Source of the DNA: Mnemiopsis leidyi
Taxonomy: Eukaryota; Ctenophora; Tentaculata; Lobata; Bolinopsidae
NCBI GenBank assembly: GCA_000226015.1
Contig: JH154255.1
Location: 26,783 to 61,496, forward strand
Direction: 5' to 3'
DNA length: 34,714 nucleotides
The position numbers and the translations under genes were made by a program. How positions within the stretch are numbered: the first letter of the stretch is position 1; each line of letters begins with the position of its first letter. The notes beneath the pieces were generated by a model. The model ran no database searches. It saw only the letters and a list, made by a program, of their open reading frames with translations, and was not told the DNA's origin. Of this stretch, positions 9,179 through 22,831 are shown in pieces.

Positions 9179-12100
9179 TTACTTCGCTGGGTTAGGGTTG
9201 AATGCTTCAACGTCTATTTTTCCCTCTTGATATTCAGCAAAAACCTGAATCAAAATGAATTTAACACCATTCATATGACGTTTCTGGAGTCATAATTATT
9301 CTAATGATTGTCGTCAATATTGAATATAATCATAAACGTGCATATATGCACAATTTTGATTATCAACCCTCTTAGATTTTAAATGAAACTTACCTTATCC
9401 ATGACTAGGATAGTGAAATCAGCATCCTCAAGACTGACACACATGGGTGGCTGGATACGGAAACAATTGGCGTAGAGTCCGCCTTTTCCTAGCAAAATCC
9501 CCAAATCCTAGAGGTTATACGAATAAGCAGATCAAACTGGTGAAAATTAAACTTGATTAGATTTTATTTAAATTTATAAAATCATTTATTCTCTGATTTT
9601 CTAAGATATCTATTAATCTATACCAAGCGAAAAAAACGCTAACAATACCTTTGTCCTCTCGAGAATAGCATTCATCTTATATGTTGGCATCGGGTTGTTG
9701 GTAGACTTAGACTCCACAAACTCCATTGCCATCATAAGACCCTTCCCTCTGCAATCTCCTACATGATCGTATTTCTCGCGAAGGTAGTTGAAACCTTCTA
9801 GGAATCTGGAAATTGGGGGGTAAATAATCATTGGTCTAGTAGGAAAATCTGTCCAGCCTCAGAAAAGAAAATGTAATAGATGATATGGCTTTGGTCCTTA
9901 AATGGAGGTTTTGGTCTCTAAAAACTAAATTCAATAATAGGATTTTTCAAAATATCCTGCGATTGGATAGTAATAGTATCCTGCGAATGAAAGTTACAAG
10001 AAAATCTTATTTCAAGACTATTATAGACTTTAAAAATTAAATCCCCTATATGTTTCTGAACTCAACAAACCTGTTGCCAACGATTCGAGAATTTTCCATT
10101 AATCCATCATCGTCTATGGCCTGAGATTTAAAGATGAATCGATCATTTCGTATGATGTTTTATGACCTAAATTCTTATGTCTAAGTTCATACGCTGGTGA
10201 TTTGACTCATCTTTTCTATTTTACCCACCAGAAAAATTGGGAAAACTCACTTCAAAATAATCTAGTTACGGGCATTTGAAAGTCAGGCTTAGTGTGTACA
10301 GGAATCAGGTTAGAACGAAGAGAACCCAGCCAGCTCTGGCAAGTCTTATAGAAGCCGTCCCAAGATGCAGGAAAACAATGTTGTACTAACCCGTTTCCTT
10401 GCACTTCCAACTAGGAGGATCTTATTGCTGAATGGAATCACTTTAGAAGGGTAGAAAAAACCGTGTCTCAGGAGGTGCCTGGAATACCGCTTAGACGGGT
10501 GAAGCAGCAACATTCGTTCTATGATACTCGACGTGTGTTGATTAGATATTCTCATTGATAACTATCATACGATAGCATCACAGGAATTTTACTTGAATGG
10601 CTTTCAGACACTATGGACTGCCAAAAAATGTTCTGGTAATTAGATCCTTCTTCGATGGAACTGTTAGCGCAGTAAGACATATGAGGGGGACTTTCTAGGT
10701 GGTTGAAGTTGGTAGAGGGACAGGTCAAGGGGACATACAGGGTCTACCCATCGTATATGTATGTCTTAATTGAGCTGCTGAAAAGGCAGACGATCAAAAT
10801 ACCACATTTGAGGTTTGACTTTGCATGTAGCAGATAAGAAGGTAGAGGAAGAAGCAGTTATGGGCAATCGAAGTATGGTGTACAACAATCAACAGACCAT
10901 CTGTCTAGAAATGCTTCCTATGCTGGTATGAAAATATGCACTAGCAAAACTGAATCCATGGTTGCATCAAAACAAGCTAAACAACGGCCTGATACAGAAA
11001 AGTGTAGTCTTGACATCAAGTGATCAAGGTTGAGCTCCTTTTGAGCAAGTCAGTCTTTTTACGTTTGGAACTCAAAACAATGACACTCGTTGGCTCGTGT
11101 GTGGTACAATCGCAACATCATGACACCAACTAAGATCACGATTCGTTAAGCAGATGCGCCTACATGAGTGTTGTGATATGGCAGTGAGACATGGGCTACC
11201 ATTAAAAGCCATGTGCAATGAATAAAGGTCTTTCAACAGCACTCAGCGTCTCAGCAGTGTTTGTGGAAGATTTTTAGGACCCATTGGTATATATACCAAT
11301 GGGTCCTAAAAATCTTCCACAAAAAGATAAGCAATGAAACTGTGTAGCAGCTGAAACAGCCGTGCAGCGTGCTGGTGTAAGGAATATTGCCACCTTAATC
11401 TCTCGAAGCAGCGTCCGTTGGTTTGGAAATTTGGCAAAGACTCCCCAAAAACTTCAACAATGGAAATCAGCACACGGAAAATGGTCAAGAGGTAGACCTC
11501 GCATGTCTTGGCTTGATTGTGTCAAAGATGACCACAAGACCACTACAGGATCCAGCCCCAACATAGGCTATACCACATGATTAATTCAGCAGCTAATACT
11601 TTCAACACTACTATTATCGAATAATTTGAGGATACTCTGTAAGAGTATCACTCGATGACGAGTACAAGTCTTTTATAGATGGGTTTGTGCATTGCAAGAG
11701 GAGCTTACTATTATGTAACGTTACCCACCTCCTTGTACTGTATTTTTAATCAGCATAAGTTTACTCAAAGTTGTGTGTCACTCGCTTCACTCAGAAATTT
11801 AAGGATTGGTGGAGGCTGGCAAAGTTGAGACAACGTATGCAAAAGGTCGGCCACTGAATGAGGAGACTACCCCAAGAACAAGTAAGTAAGTACTTTAAAT
11901 GTATCCAACAACAGTTGGTAAGAAAGTACCTTCAAAGTAGCAAGTCCAGCTGCACTAGCAACAGCATTTCCTCCGAACGTATTGAAGTGAAGAGAGCTGT
12001 TTGCAAAAGCCTCTGCTATCTCTGGAGTGGTCACTGCCATCGCCAGTGGGAAACCGTTACCAATGCCTAAGGGATAGTGACTAGGGTTTGAAATTTAATG

Positions 12101-15100
12101 TGGACGTGAGAAGGTCATGAGATATTTGTCGCGGGTATACGGGACTCTCGCAGCTGCGTCTATCGTTTCGATAGAAAGGTAGACGGATATAATCTCGTTA
12201 TTCGTTAATGAGATGCTGAATTCCGCCACGATGCAGTTATCTAATTTAGTCCATTTCCTATGAATCTCATATCTAGCGAGGCTTTATATAAGCCATCACA
12301 CTATGGTATCAAGACATCAAGTTAAAAAAACAACATGTCCGCCCAACATAAACGCCAGAATGTTGGTTTTCTACTGATATAAAACTGAGCAATATTATTA
12401 TAAGAGCTAACTTTCTCTGGCACTCACTCTTAGCTGCAGTGATGATGTCTGGTCGAACTCCGTGGTACTCGAAGCCCCAATAATGAGTACCCAATCGACC
12501 GAACCCAGTTTGAACTTCGTCCATTATGTTTACACCACCAAAAGATTTTGTAATCTCATAAGCTTTTTTGTAGAACCCTGAAGAATTTGACGGTCTTATC
12601 GGCTAATCATGGAGAAAAGTATTTCTCTCAGAATAGGTTTCGCAGATTAGGTTCAAATATTCTAATTTTATTCATTTCGATAAGTCGTATATTGACCTAC
12701 CCGGGAAATAAAACTAATTCCCATAAATTAACTAACGAAAAATAAAGACTCTATGGAGCTGATCTTTATTGAATGAGCAACTTTACAAAAGGCGTGCTAT
12801 GGGTAATAGCAATCTATTATAAAATACCTTTAGACTGCATCATCGCAGCAGTCATACCACCCATTCCCTCTCCTATGAACCCGGCCAGACCCTTGCCGCC
12901 TGGACACAGGGTCAAGAGATGGTCTCTGTATTGTTGGGCGTACATCTCAGCGCCATCGCACACGTCAGGAGCACAGTCACATGATCTTAACGTCTGTAAG
13001 AGTGTAAGTCACGTGATCTAAAGTCACGTGTTCGATGCGTCTGTAACGGTGGTTATCTACTACTTATAACACAGTATTGAATACATTTTAAATTCAAATC
13101 GACTGACTTGGCAAGGAGAGCCATCCCGGCAGTGAGAGCCACCCCAAAGTCCTCTATATGGATCAGGGGACATCGTTTGGGAAACGTTAGTGATGGGCAT
13201 ACTAGCATGTCTGTATAGAGGCATCGCTGTCAGGGCTATATTTGTCGCGCTTGCTCCGTGGTAGGCTCTTCTGAGTCCTGGTTGAGACCGGCGATTATAA
13301 GGTGTAAAGTTCTGGCTCATACTGAGTTATGGTTTTTATTCATTAGTAAATAAAATGTTTGCATTACTAATATATTACATAAGGTGTAAAGTTCTGGCTT
13401 ATAATGAGTTAAAGTTTTTATTCATTAGTAAATAAAATGTTTGCATTACTTACCAACGATGTTGAGGTATCCAGTATATGCTCTTGCCATCAGCATTGCC
13501 AGATCGTTTGCTTCGGATCCGCTGTTGCAAAAGTAAACTACACTTAGGTTACCTGAAACGCGAAACCCCTTAGTAAAAACTAGGTACCAGACTGCGAGAA
13601 AAAGATGCACAGTACACATTGACAATAGCTGAATATAGAGCTGAATTAGCACGATCGCAGCATGGATAATTAGTACATAGTATATTTATCCTTTGAAAAC
13701 TTTTTTCCAAAAAAGCAAATTTTATGATTTTATTGTCACTTAGTCATTTTATCAAGGTAGTCGCCATTAAAAAGCCTATTTTTTGCTAAAACATTTTTCA
13801 GGACTCCGCCATCGACCATACTTTCTATAGGTCATACTAGGACTATGATAGGCGACCAAAAATATGAAATGTTGCCTAGCTACTGATCATCATGCCACTC
13901 ACGATACTTACTGGGAAATAGGGCGCAAAATTGTGTTAAATTCGTTGTTTTATTTTGCTGAAACTCTCTCAAGGCTCCGCGACTTGACTCTGCTTGTGGA
14001 CATTAACGGGCGATGCATGTCTAAAATTTTTTCGAAATTCGCCAGCTGCCAGAAATGCGTGAGAGCGCGTGATGGCCGCGACAGTAGTCAGTAGGTTATA
14101 TCAACCTACAAGGTGATCGTGACTTAGCCCACGTATATAAGCCCACCTGTCCTGCTAGAATTAGGATCAAGTCATGCCTGTTTGTTTTATGGCCTGATAC
14201 TACGAAAGTAAATAATGCAACCTGTTCAGCTGGAATTGATATCTAGTTTGCCCTGTTTGTTTCATGGCCTGATACCATCAAATTTGATTATATTCGCTTC
14301 AAATTCAGTTAGGTTCTCCGACTTAAACCATACTTACTATAAAAAGCCTACCGAAAATACGGCTAAGTCCGGTTTTGGCCTGAGTTCCGGCTTCAAAATC
14401 CGGTGCCGGTTCAAGTCCAGTTTCAAGGCGATTTGCCGGATTTTACCGGAAATTGAAAATTAGGAATTTCATATTCTTTTAATTAAAAAAAGTGCATTTT
14501 GAGTAATAAATATGTATTGTTATGATAAAGTGAAAAACTATAACTTATAATTAGCAAAAAGAAAAGTGAAATAGAAAAAAATTCTAAAAATATTGAACTT
14601 TATTAAATTTTCTTAAATTTTTGAAAAATCACAAAAATTTGTGAAAAAATCTCAAATTGAAAAAAATGAAAGAAAAAAAATTAAAATAAAGTTATAATTC
14701 AAAATTAAGTTTAAAGCTAAATTAGGAAATATCAAAAATCAGAAATTTTCAAAAAAAAACTATTTAAAAGTCTCTACTTAGGAAATATGCACTAACATGC
14801 AAAAATTTATAATTTATTTCATTTACCACGACATTATCACTAATTGCGCTCTCTTTCTCAATCTCATTATGATATTCAGATCACCTTGAAAAAGACTATG
14901 GTGCAGTATATATATATCTATTTTTGATATTGAATATTCATTTTTATCACAAATTTATTGATCTTATCAAGAATAATTATGAAGTGAATCGTTGTGTTTT
15001 TGCATTATTTAATTTTTCTTTATTTTGAGGCTTCAGTTATAATTTAAAGACATATATGGAAGCATTGTGATTTAATATCTTATGTATTTATTATAACTAT

Positions 15101-17180
15101 TCCGTAAAAATTGAAAAGTTTTCAATTAAAAAAATAAATGTTGAAAATGGCCTTGAAGAAACTGAAAAAAGGTAATCTAAAAGTATGAAAGATATTTTAG
15201 AGAATCATACTTAATGGAACCAGTCCTAGTAGTTGGACCACGACCCACGTGCTAAACGGCAACTGAGCTGGTCAAGTGACTTAAACTTTGAGTACGTGGC
15301 CCTTGTTAAGTCACGAGGCCCAACAATTTCATGCCCAATCCAACAATCGTGCGGTGGCCGAGTGGACCGACAACTGGGAACCTTGGAATCTGGGTACTTT
15401 TTCTAAGTACATCGAAGGACAACCAGTCTCTCAACAGCTGGTGGATTCGGATATATTCATTATTCATCAACACTGTCCCGCTTGCTGAGGTCGAGGAGGT
15501 GTTCTTTGAACTAATTCTCTACATTCAAAGATATCCAATATTGGTGAGTGTTGTGGATTAATTCGAGAATACCAACTTGGGCTCAGTAACTGTGGACAGC
15601 GAGTTATCTCAATCAATTTCTCTAAATTAATTAAAAATCTCGCTAAATGTCAGCACTTGATGGTTTAGTAATCTCCAGATGACTCAAGTGATATATGATC
15701 CCTGATCGGTGAAACATACTCATAATTAGAAAATTCTCAGCTTAACTTGTTTCACAAGCTATAAACTTGATAGGGTCCCAGTTTCAGCCCAATCGCGTGA
15801 TGGGAGCGTGATAATGTTTGGATTGTTCTGCGAGCAAACGCGTGGCCTGGGTACAGATATCTTCCTGGCAGTGGAAATTGTAAGCCAGTTCTCTTTAGCC
15901 AAAGAGTAAAAGTACCTCCCAATTACGTACCAGATGATATTTGTTTGTAGCATGCACGCGACGTACTTGTACTTGTACTTGTAAATTTTACGACTTCCAA
16001 GCAGAAGACCTCGTTTGTGTGACTCTTCCGACCAAATCCGGCTACTTAAAATCTTCTATTAAAAACTCCTCTTTCGGAAATAAGATAGATTCCCGGCCGT
16101 TTCTGGTCCGGCAAATTCCTGAACCAGTCAGTTCCTACTTACTATCTTTCGGCATCTTGTCTATCATTGCCTTGGAGTACTCGTGTATCTTGTTGTGGAG
16201 AAAGATATTGGAGGTGTGGCTAACTCGTGACATCTGGTCTGTGATAGCCGCGTTCACCTGATAAAGAGAATAAAATTTAGATAATTGTGGAGAAAGCTAG
16301 AAAGTTTAACAAGGTTGATTTTATAGGTTGAGCTTGGAAATTGGCCGACAGTGAAACAGGTTTTTTATCGGTTGAGTGGTTAATAGGACAATTAAATCTT
16401 GACGAATTCTGAGAATTCCTAAAGAAGTCATTCACAAGAATTCCCCAAGAATAAGGAAGAAGTTATTTACAAGAACTCCCCAAGAGTAAGGAAGAAATTA
16501 TTTACCGCATCGTGAGCATGTCCAGCTGAAACGGTGCAAATTCCTCCCATAAGATCCAGGTATCTGACACCGTTTTCATCGAACAGGTACTGTCCTTTAC
16601 CTGAGCAGGAGAAGTTAACGCGTCAAAAAGTTTAAAAGTTCATCTTTGTGTTGAAACAATGATTTGTTTCAATAAGCACCACGAGTGAAAAATATTCCAT
16701 CCAGCTAGATTGTGAAGCCAGACAGCTATATGCTACTTGTATGTCCATATGCACCTATCCGTCAAAAAACCTTAATATCACTCACCAGCGACAAAAAGGG
16801 GTTGTTCCTTGTGGAATGTTTGACGGTGAACTGCCGGGGCTACGTGAGCAGCTCTGATCTTTTTACATTCGTCTTTTGATAACCCCTCATATTTGGGTGG
16901 AGTGTAGTCTGTGGGGGAAGCCGGGAGTGAGAGAGAGAGAGTTCAGGGTTAGAGTTACACCTGACAAAATGGATCTAAGTATACGGTTACGTTTCTTCTG
17001 TTAAGTTTCTTAATATCCTCCGATATATACACTAATGCAGGGGGCTGCAAGTTCTCAAATTGTTAAAAACGCACCTAAAGGGGGCATGACGGGGTTAATG
17101 TCCGTTGAGGCGGCAGGAGCGGCCGTTCCAAGTCTTTTAGCACCATTGTTCAGCAACCTATGGATCAATTTTCCTGACAT
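9179..17180 (-). CDS. AGXT2-like: Class III PLP aminotransferase, AGXT2-like, candidate taurine (beta-amino acid):pyruvate aminotransferase, 13 exons
   Basis: PLP enzyme expected to move an amino group from an omega- or beta-amino donor to pyruvate or glyoxylate. Exons: 17180-17075, 16908-16786, 16600-16506, 16257-16143, 13552-13454, 13277-13108, 12993-12828, 12577-12428, 12066-11930, 10120-10071, 9805-9649, 9507-9394, 9244-9179. All phases agree and give 515 aa (human AGXT2 is 514 aa). The leader [17 protein letters not shown] is basic and acid-free, like a mitochondrial presequence. Motifs: [17 protein letters not shown] (cofactor phosphate), YHGAS, the family hallmark WGGSHCRD, D311-[11 protein letters not shown] lysine K341 in ITAAKSIGNGFP, and HFNTFGGN. 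Human AGXT2 uses beta-alanine, beta-aminoisobutyrate and dimethylarginine; bacterial taurine:pyruvate aminotransferase is in the same class. Placement just upstream of xsc suggests taurine or hypotaurine as substrate, which is inference. Confidence 0.95.
10620..11600 (+). mobile_element. Decayed LINE reverse-transcriptase remnant in an aminotransferase intron
   Basis: Plus-strand translations in shifting frames give LINE pieces in order. First is a reverse-transcriptase segment resembling ...[19 protein letters not shown] (about 10,700-10,800). Next are [15 protein letters not shown] (about 10,930), YGSETWAT (about 11,180), a CLRRIL-type segment before the palindrome, and [11 protein letters not shown] plus the C-terminal [15 protein letters not shown] (11,362-11,540). 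Several stops and frame changes show it is dead. It is antisense to the host gene and confined to the intron between exons 9 and 10. Confidence 0.7.
11260..11323. repeat. Perfect 64-bp palindrome without spacer
   Basis: The centre is GGTATATATACC at 11286-11297, with the axis between 11291 and 11292. Arms of 32 bp match perfectly. It lies in the LINE remnant, exactly where the sequence turns back on itself after the CLWKIF-like segment. Confidence 0.95.
13301..13450. repeat. Tandem duplication with 82-bp period in an aminotransferase intron
   Basis: The segment beginning GGTGTAAAGTTCTGGCT at 13301 recurs at 13383 with few changes, up to GTTTGCATTACT. The second copy ends beside the donor of the exon at 13552-13454. 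It lies in the short intron before the exon 13277-13108 and has no effect on coding. Confidence 0.8.
13555..16142. other. Largest aminotransferase intron, no gene seen
   Basis: About 2.6 kb between the exons ending at 16143 and starting at 13552. From about 14340 to 14460 there is a block rich in CCGG and CCGGTT. From about 14460 to 15180 the DNA is very AT-rich. Short open frames here match nothing I know. The large size suggests old insertions that I cannot identify. Confidence 0.5.
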
Positions 17181-18690
17181 GTCCTATGGGATCCGCTGGA
17201 TTTGGTGGTATCGTCAAATATTATAATATTACCTAGAGTCTTCTGTAAATAAACAATCGTAATATCGTGATACTGGTAGTAAAATCTGTCTTGCCATTTA
17301 TTATACAATAATGCAACTGCATGATACTGATATAAGTTGTAGAGGTAGGCACTTCAACCATAGCTGAATTATACGTCGGTTGAAAAATGCAAAAAGCTAA
17401 TTTTTGCGTCAATTTTTTGAAACAATGAACATGTTTAAAGCATCACTGCAATCTGCTCCAACAGAAGATTTATATTTAAATTTGACCCACCCTTATATTT
17501 GTAAATACCATTATTCATGGCCGCCAAAAAAAAATTTCAAGACTAGGTTCTCTAACTATGCAAAAATGTTTAAGAACACTTGTTATTCACAAAAGCGTCT
17601 GCAGAATTTCAAAGTTAGATGGCCTAAAATTTCCAATTTTCTAATTTCCAAATTTTAACCTGTAAATTTCCATTTTGTTGGGAAAATAACCTTTCACTGA
17701 TTTTCCAAATTGCGAATGCTTATTATCCGTTATTTCAGCTTGATTTCGACTCCTATTGCTCTATGGGGGTTCTTTAGGTTTTACCCTCAGCACACCCCTA
17801 AGTAGCATTTGCTATACACAAACTAAATCCAATCAGAGCTAACAGGCGCGGTTAAACAGAGCAGAGAACTAAAAGCTTAGAAACCAACGCACAAGTTGTG
17901 TTCGGATAAAACAAAAAGCTTGAAAACCAACAAATTAGTTGTGTCCGGATTGTGCCTTAGTGACCTACTAAGTTGCCCACTAGAACAAATGAGTCTGGTT
18001 TTGGCGGCTTAATGAGTGATTAATTGCAGTTATAATATATTCGCACGCCCCAGCAATTTGACAGCACATAAACAATATGACAGGGTACAATAAGTTTTGT
18101 TTAAAGAAAAAGACCTGACTTGATAAGGGATCCTTATTAAGGATGTATGATAATTGTAATTTTAAATGAGTAAACAGATGGAAGAAATTGGCCCAAAATT
18201 TATGAAAAATTGACAATGTTTATCTTGCAGCCACGACTTACTGGGCCATCAATTGATGAGAAAGAAAAGTCTGTTCTGAAACTTTGCGAGACTGAAATTG
18301 TCCTGCTCAAAAGAACAGGGAAAGTTGCAATACAATTGATGACAAATCGTTTTGCTGTATTTGTGGTTGCTGATCTTGCATTGCTGGTGAAATGTAGAGG
18401 AGGATCACACAGCCAAGAAGACAAATCAGCAGGAAAGTCGTCATAAATTCAACCAATAGTCGTCTTCATATTTATAAATCAACACATATACGCCGAGCAG
18501 AGACACCCGGAAGTTTACGTTGCTACAGTCAAACGGGAGCGGGTTGATATTCAACAAGCCACAACAAACAGTGGTAATGTGAAGTCGGTGGATAAACTCA
18601 GCTCATGGAAACTTCCTGCTGAGTAAGAGACATTTTCGTTTATGTGCACGTTACGTATACATATTAATGTATCTATAATGTATACATAAT

Positions 18691-18860
18691 GTGTAAATAG
18701 CGTGTAAAGCGTAAATAGAGTGTATATAGCGTGTATATAGCGTGTATATAGCGTGTAAATAGCGTGTAATTAGCGTGTAGATAGCGTGTTAATAGCGTGT
18801 ATATAGCGTGTAAATAGCGTATAAATAGCGTGTAGATAGCGTGTAATTAGCGTCTATTTA
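18691..18860. repeat. 11-bp minisatellite, unit GTGTAAATAGC
   Basis: About 15 tandem copies of an 11-bp unit, with variants GTGTATATAGC, GTGTAGATAGC and GTGTAATTAGC. There is no coding potential. Confidence 0.9.
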
Positions 18861-21800
18861 CATATTCAAACAACGTGTTAATGGCGTTTCAAGCGAATAG
18901 TGTTTCGTGTGTGGAATTGTGGATATTAAGGCAGTATAATGTTCCGCCCGAATCCGCGCCGAGATCGCAAAACAAAAATTTTCGCGGACATCAGCGAACT
19001 CCGCCGGGCGCAAAGCGAACTCCGCCAGACTTGGTATTCCACATTGAATCCTTGGAATTCAATTTTAAATCCTTGGTATTGAGGTATCCCCTATTTGGTC
19101 ATGATCTTTCCAATCATTTTTTGACGTTCTCGACGAATCAAATTCAACACTATATACATAATTAACCCTAAAAATTTTAGGAGTTCATTCTGTTCGATCA
19201 CAATTAGTTCGATCACTGAAATTAAAATTATTTGATAGCTTTACCTTAAAGTTAAGCCCTATGTTTCCACGACCCAGTTATCTGATTATTGAATATTTGT
19301 TGTTGATTATAACGGTGTGTAATTTGAGAAGTAAATTTCTGCCTATATTGGACAGACTGCTGCTGTCTACATAAGTATGCAGTTCACGCCCTCAATGTAT
19401 AATATATAAAAGTGTTAATCGAGTTACCATATAAATTCGTATAAATGTGACGATCATTATCAGATCGAGATACCAATGCGCGCCGGGTTGATTGTCATCA
19501 TGGCACTTTAGCTCGACACAGCAGCTTCAGCAGGACATCCATGCATTGAAAAAAAAGTCTACAATCAAACACGATTAATTTTATTTCCAACAACGTCAAT
19601 GCAGAGCGTTAGGATAAAAACCCATGGCTAGTGGCCAAGTTTAAAGTCTTGAGTGATTACAACAGTTTCGGACGGACGTGGCACTAGTTTTCTTACGAGA
19701 GAATGAGAAATCAAGCGAGCCGACATGTCCAGATAGAGGCCACGTCGTGAAACAACAGAATCAACAAATAAAGAAATGACTTCCTAGCGAATCTGACCGG
19801 TAATAAGTTTACAAAGCTAGTGGTCATTAGATTATCCTCCCGTATTGTGCAGAGATGGATGGTTTGTCATGCACACTAGAGTTAATCATTTAAAACTATA
19901 CTTCACGTAACGAATCTATAAACTTGAGCTGTGGGGATCTCACAGTTCGTTCTTATTCTCTTATGAAAACACATCAAAGTTTAGACAGAAAATTTTAAGA
20001 AAATTCAACCTCGCGGACATCCCAATAAATTGCTCGAACTGATTTTCCTTCTCCGAATCGGTCGGTCTTATCAAACGACGATATCTTGACTTGGAATCGA
20101 ATTAATCGAGACAGTACAGGTCCCCCTCTCGTTCCGTGCTCTGGGGGCTGCTCTTGGGGGACTGGTGCTTTAACTCACAGGTCCCTCGAGCTGGGAGCGG
20201 AGGGACTTGTGCTCGATGTTCTATTCAGCTGAATGAAACACGAGTCAGAGTCATATTGGATAATTTGATAACAAATCAATGAGCTGACGCGAGTTTAAGT
20301 CTAATAATGAAAAATAAGGTTACTTACTAGCTACGTGCTAGGTTTTGCGGTATAATATAACCGGTTTTTCTTGTTTAACAGGGCCCTCGTCATACAACTG
20401 TGTCGAGGGACCTGTACCAACTCAGCCCGGCCAACAACTCGTCATTCCGGAATGGGAACACAAATTTGGGGCTTATTTGCAGTCGATAACGCTAGTATCT
20501 TTATATCCTCCCATAATTCCACGACATGCCTTTACAACGGGGATAATCGGAAAACGGAGCGCATGATATCTTCGTCTGGCAGTTTTCCAACAAAGAAGAT
20601 GATGGTAATAATGATATATATTAGGACAAGGTGGCAGCTGGCATTTGGCAAAGTGACAAATTTACCTAACACGCTTATAGTGATCGTGCATATAGCACAC
20701 AAATCCCTACAAACATCACCATGTAATTTAATTATAGTCGCTATAGTCGCTACTCAGTAATGAGTATTGATAAGGCACTGCTTCCTTCATTGGTGAAAGC
20801 ACACTTTTAAGTCTACAAACAGAGAAATTAATCTATTGTAATTAGATTAGATACATCTTCGGCCACTTTTTGGTGACCCTCGAATCATTTGATTACATAA
20901 ATCTCTTCATGGCGTCCGAGAGCAACATTTATTTATTTAATTTTCATTCAAACAATATGCATTCATTGCGATTAGCACTGTGAATTTTTCCATCCTTAAT
21001 GTTAAATTTCTTGTCGGGCTCCGCTTAAGCTTTAGCTACCATATATGTACTGGCAATCAGCTCTTTATGAGCTTCCCGCTGCTCTGGTGAACGATCAGGA
21101 CTCAGATAAACAGTCTTGAACCTTTCTGAGTAACGTAGATTACGAGCATTGGTAATTAATAAGCTTCACACTTTTACGTGGTCATTCTCGTTATCATCCT
21201 TTCTCGTTCTCTTGCACTTTCGTTCCCGTCCCCAGCGAGCTCTCTCCCCGTCCCCTCATCACGGACTCTCAAAATATGAGACTAAACGGACCTCTGATGT
21301 ACTGAGGCATGCTTGTTGTCATGCAATTAGGTCTCCCGACCCAGGACCCTGTGGGGATCTCCACCCTGGTTTGCAGCCGCCGACCTACAGTCCCCCGACC
21401 TAGAGTCCTATACCCCAAACAACGGAATAAGCTCACGGCACACTAATCACGGATTAAACCACCCAAACGAATAAACGATGATCCCAGCTTCCATGAACAC
21501 TCGGAGTCTTCCAGACTGCTCTTACACTAGAAGCAGACCTCCTCACGGACCATTTTCCCCCTTCGCGTTACCGGGTCGGTACTTGTAGGGACTGTGTTAT
21601 TTATATTTCTGTTTGAATCTGTACTTTTAAGATAGCTAAGTTGCCTTGATGGCCGGAGATTTATTCGGTCTTGTCATACCCTGTGATATATTGATTTAAC
21701 GAATTCACTAGAAGTAATACCATAAATCACCATTGGGTGAGAGAAAGTTGAGCCAGTTGTCGATACCACAAGTACCAATCCAAAACTAAAGTATACGGAA

Positions 21801-22789
21801 GTTCAGCCGGCATGGCCGGATCCTTAAATTGTGATTGAAAGTACTCTCGTACTACTACTACGATAACTAAACCTGTGCGTCAGTGCACGTATCAGTCCCC
21901 TAATTCTGTTGGCGTGGCCACCATACTGGTGGTGGACGACCCTCGTATTAAATACGTTCTAAATGTTGGTAAAACACTTAAACACGTAAGTACTGAACAT
22001 CTGAGCTATAAACCTTCCAGGCCACCTGTAGATCTAGGTCGTAGTTCATGGTCCTAAATGGAGTACACGTAGTATGAGACAAGTTGAGCTCGACCCCCTT
22101 GTGAGATCGATAAGTACTAAACTGATAGGAAAATCGGTTCTTACACCAATTGTTATAGAACTAACAGTTTTCTTCTTGCCAACCTCCTACTCTCCTGTAA
22201 ACATCTTCTGCGACATCTGTCTTTACAACGATATAGTCAGGGACTTGGGAGAGATAACTGGAACAGTTGGCTACGACGAACTTACGAAGGAGCTGTAAGA
22301 CTACAAGGATTACAAGGATTACAAGGATTACACCCTAACTCCTCTTTCACAGAGTTAGCTATAAGCTATACTGAACTTGTACTTTCTATATTGTACTACT
22401 ATTATAAATTCATGCACTTATATCAGTATCCAACAACATGACAATGAATGTTTGACTGCAAATGTTTCGAAATTTTTCGCACTATCAAGAGCGTTAATTA
22501 TCATGTCCGTGAAAAAATAGGTTTCCTCTTCCGTAAAAAATATTCCGCAAGACAGACAAGGTTTGCTTCTAAAAATTAATAGTTGGTTTACATCTTTTTC
22601 TAAGGACATGAATGCCCCAATGTTGGATGCTTGCACATATTTTCTTTATCCTGCTCTATCCTATTCATTATTCGTTATTCGTTCGCGTTATTCGTTATTC
22701 GTTATTCGTTATATTATCTTACTTCGTGTATCCATTTAAAGTAACAGTACCAACACAGTATTTGTTTATAAGCACTTTTCGATCGATCA

Positions 22790-22831
22790 ATTCGATTGAT
22801 CGATTCGATTGATCGATTCGATTGATCGATT
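22790..22831. repeat. 13-bp tandem repeat ATTCGATTGATCG
   Basis: Just over three perfect copies, each rich in GATC and TCGA, ending about 27 bp before the GrpB-like start codon. It may lie in the promoter or in a 5' intron, since an acceptor-like CTTACAG follows at once. Confidence 0.85.

Noticed and set aside
15345-15420. tRNA-like sequence with an A-box (GTGGCCGAGTGG)
   Set aside because: No matching B-box, acceptor stem or anticodon stem follows; at most a chance match or a very old tRNA-derived fragment.
18210-18446. 78-aa frame after a good acceptor-like site
   Set aside because: No domain recognised and no partner exon found. It is noted in the intergenic entry but not called.
20345-20760. 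Overlapping plus-strand frames of 73 and 129 aa
   Set aside because: No recognisable domain or partner exon; two overlapping frames in the same place suggest chance.
21149-22298. Run of short plus-strand frames that might be an old retroelement
   Set aside because: No polymerase, integrase or other diagnostic motif and no paired terminal repeats could be seen.
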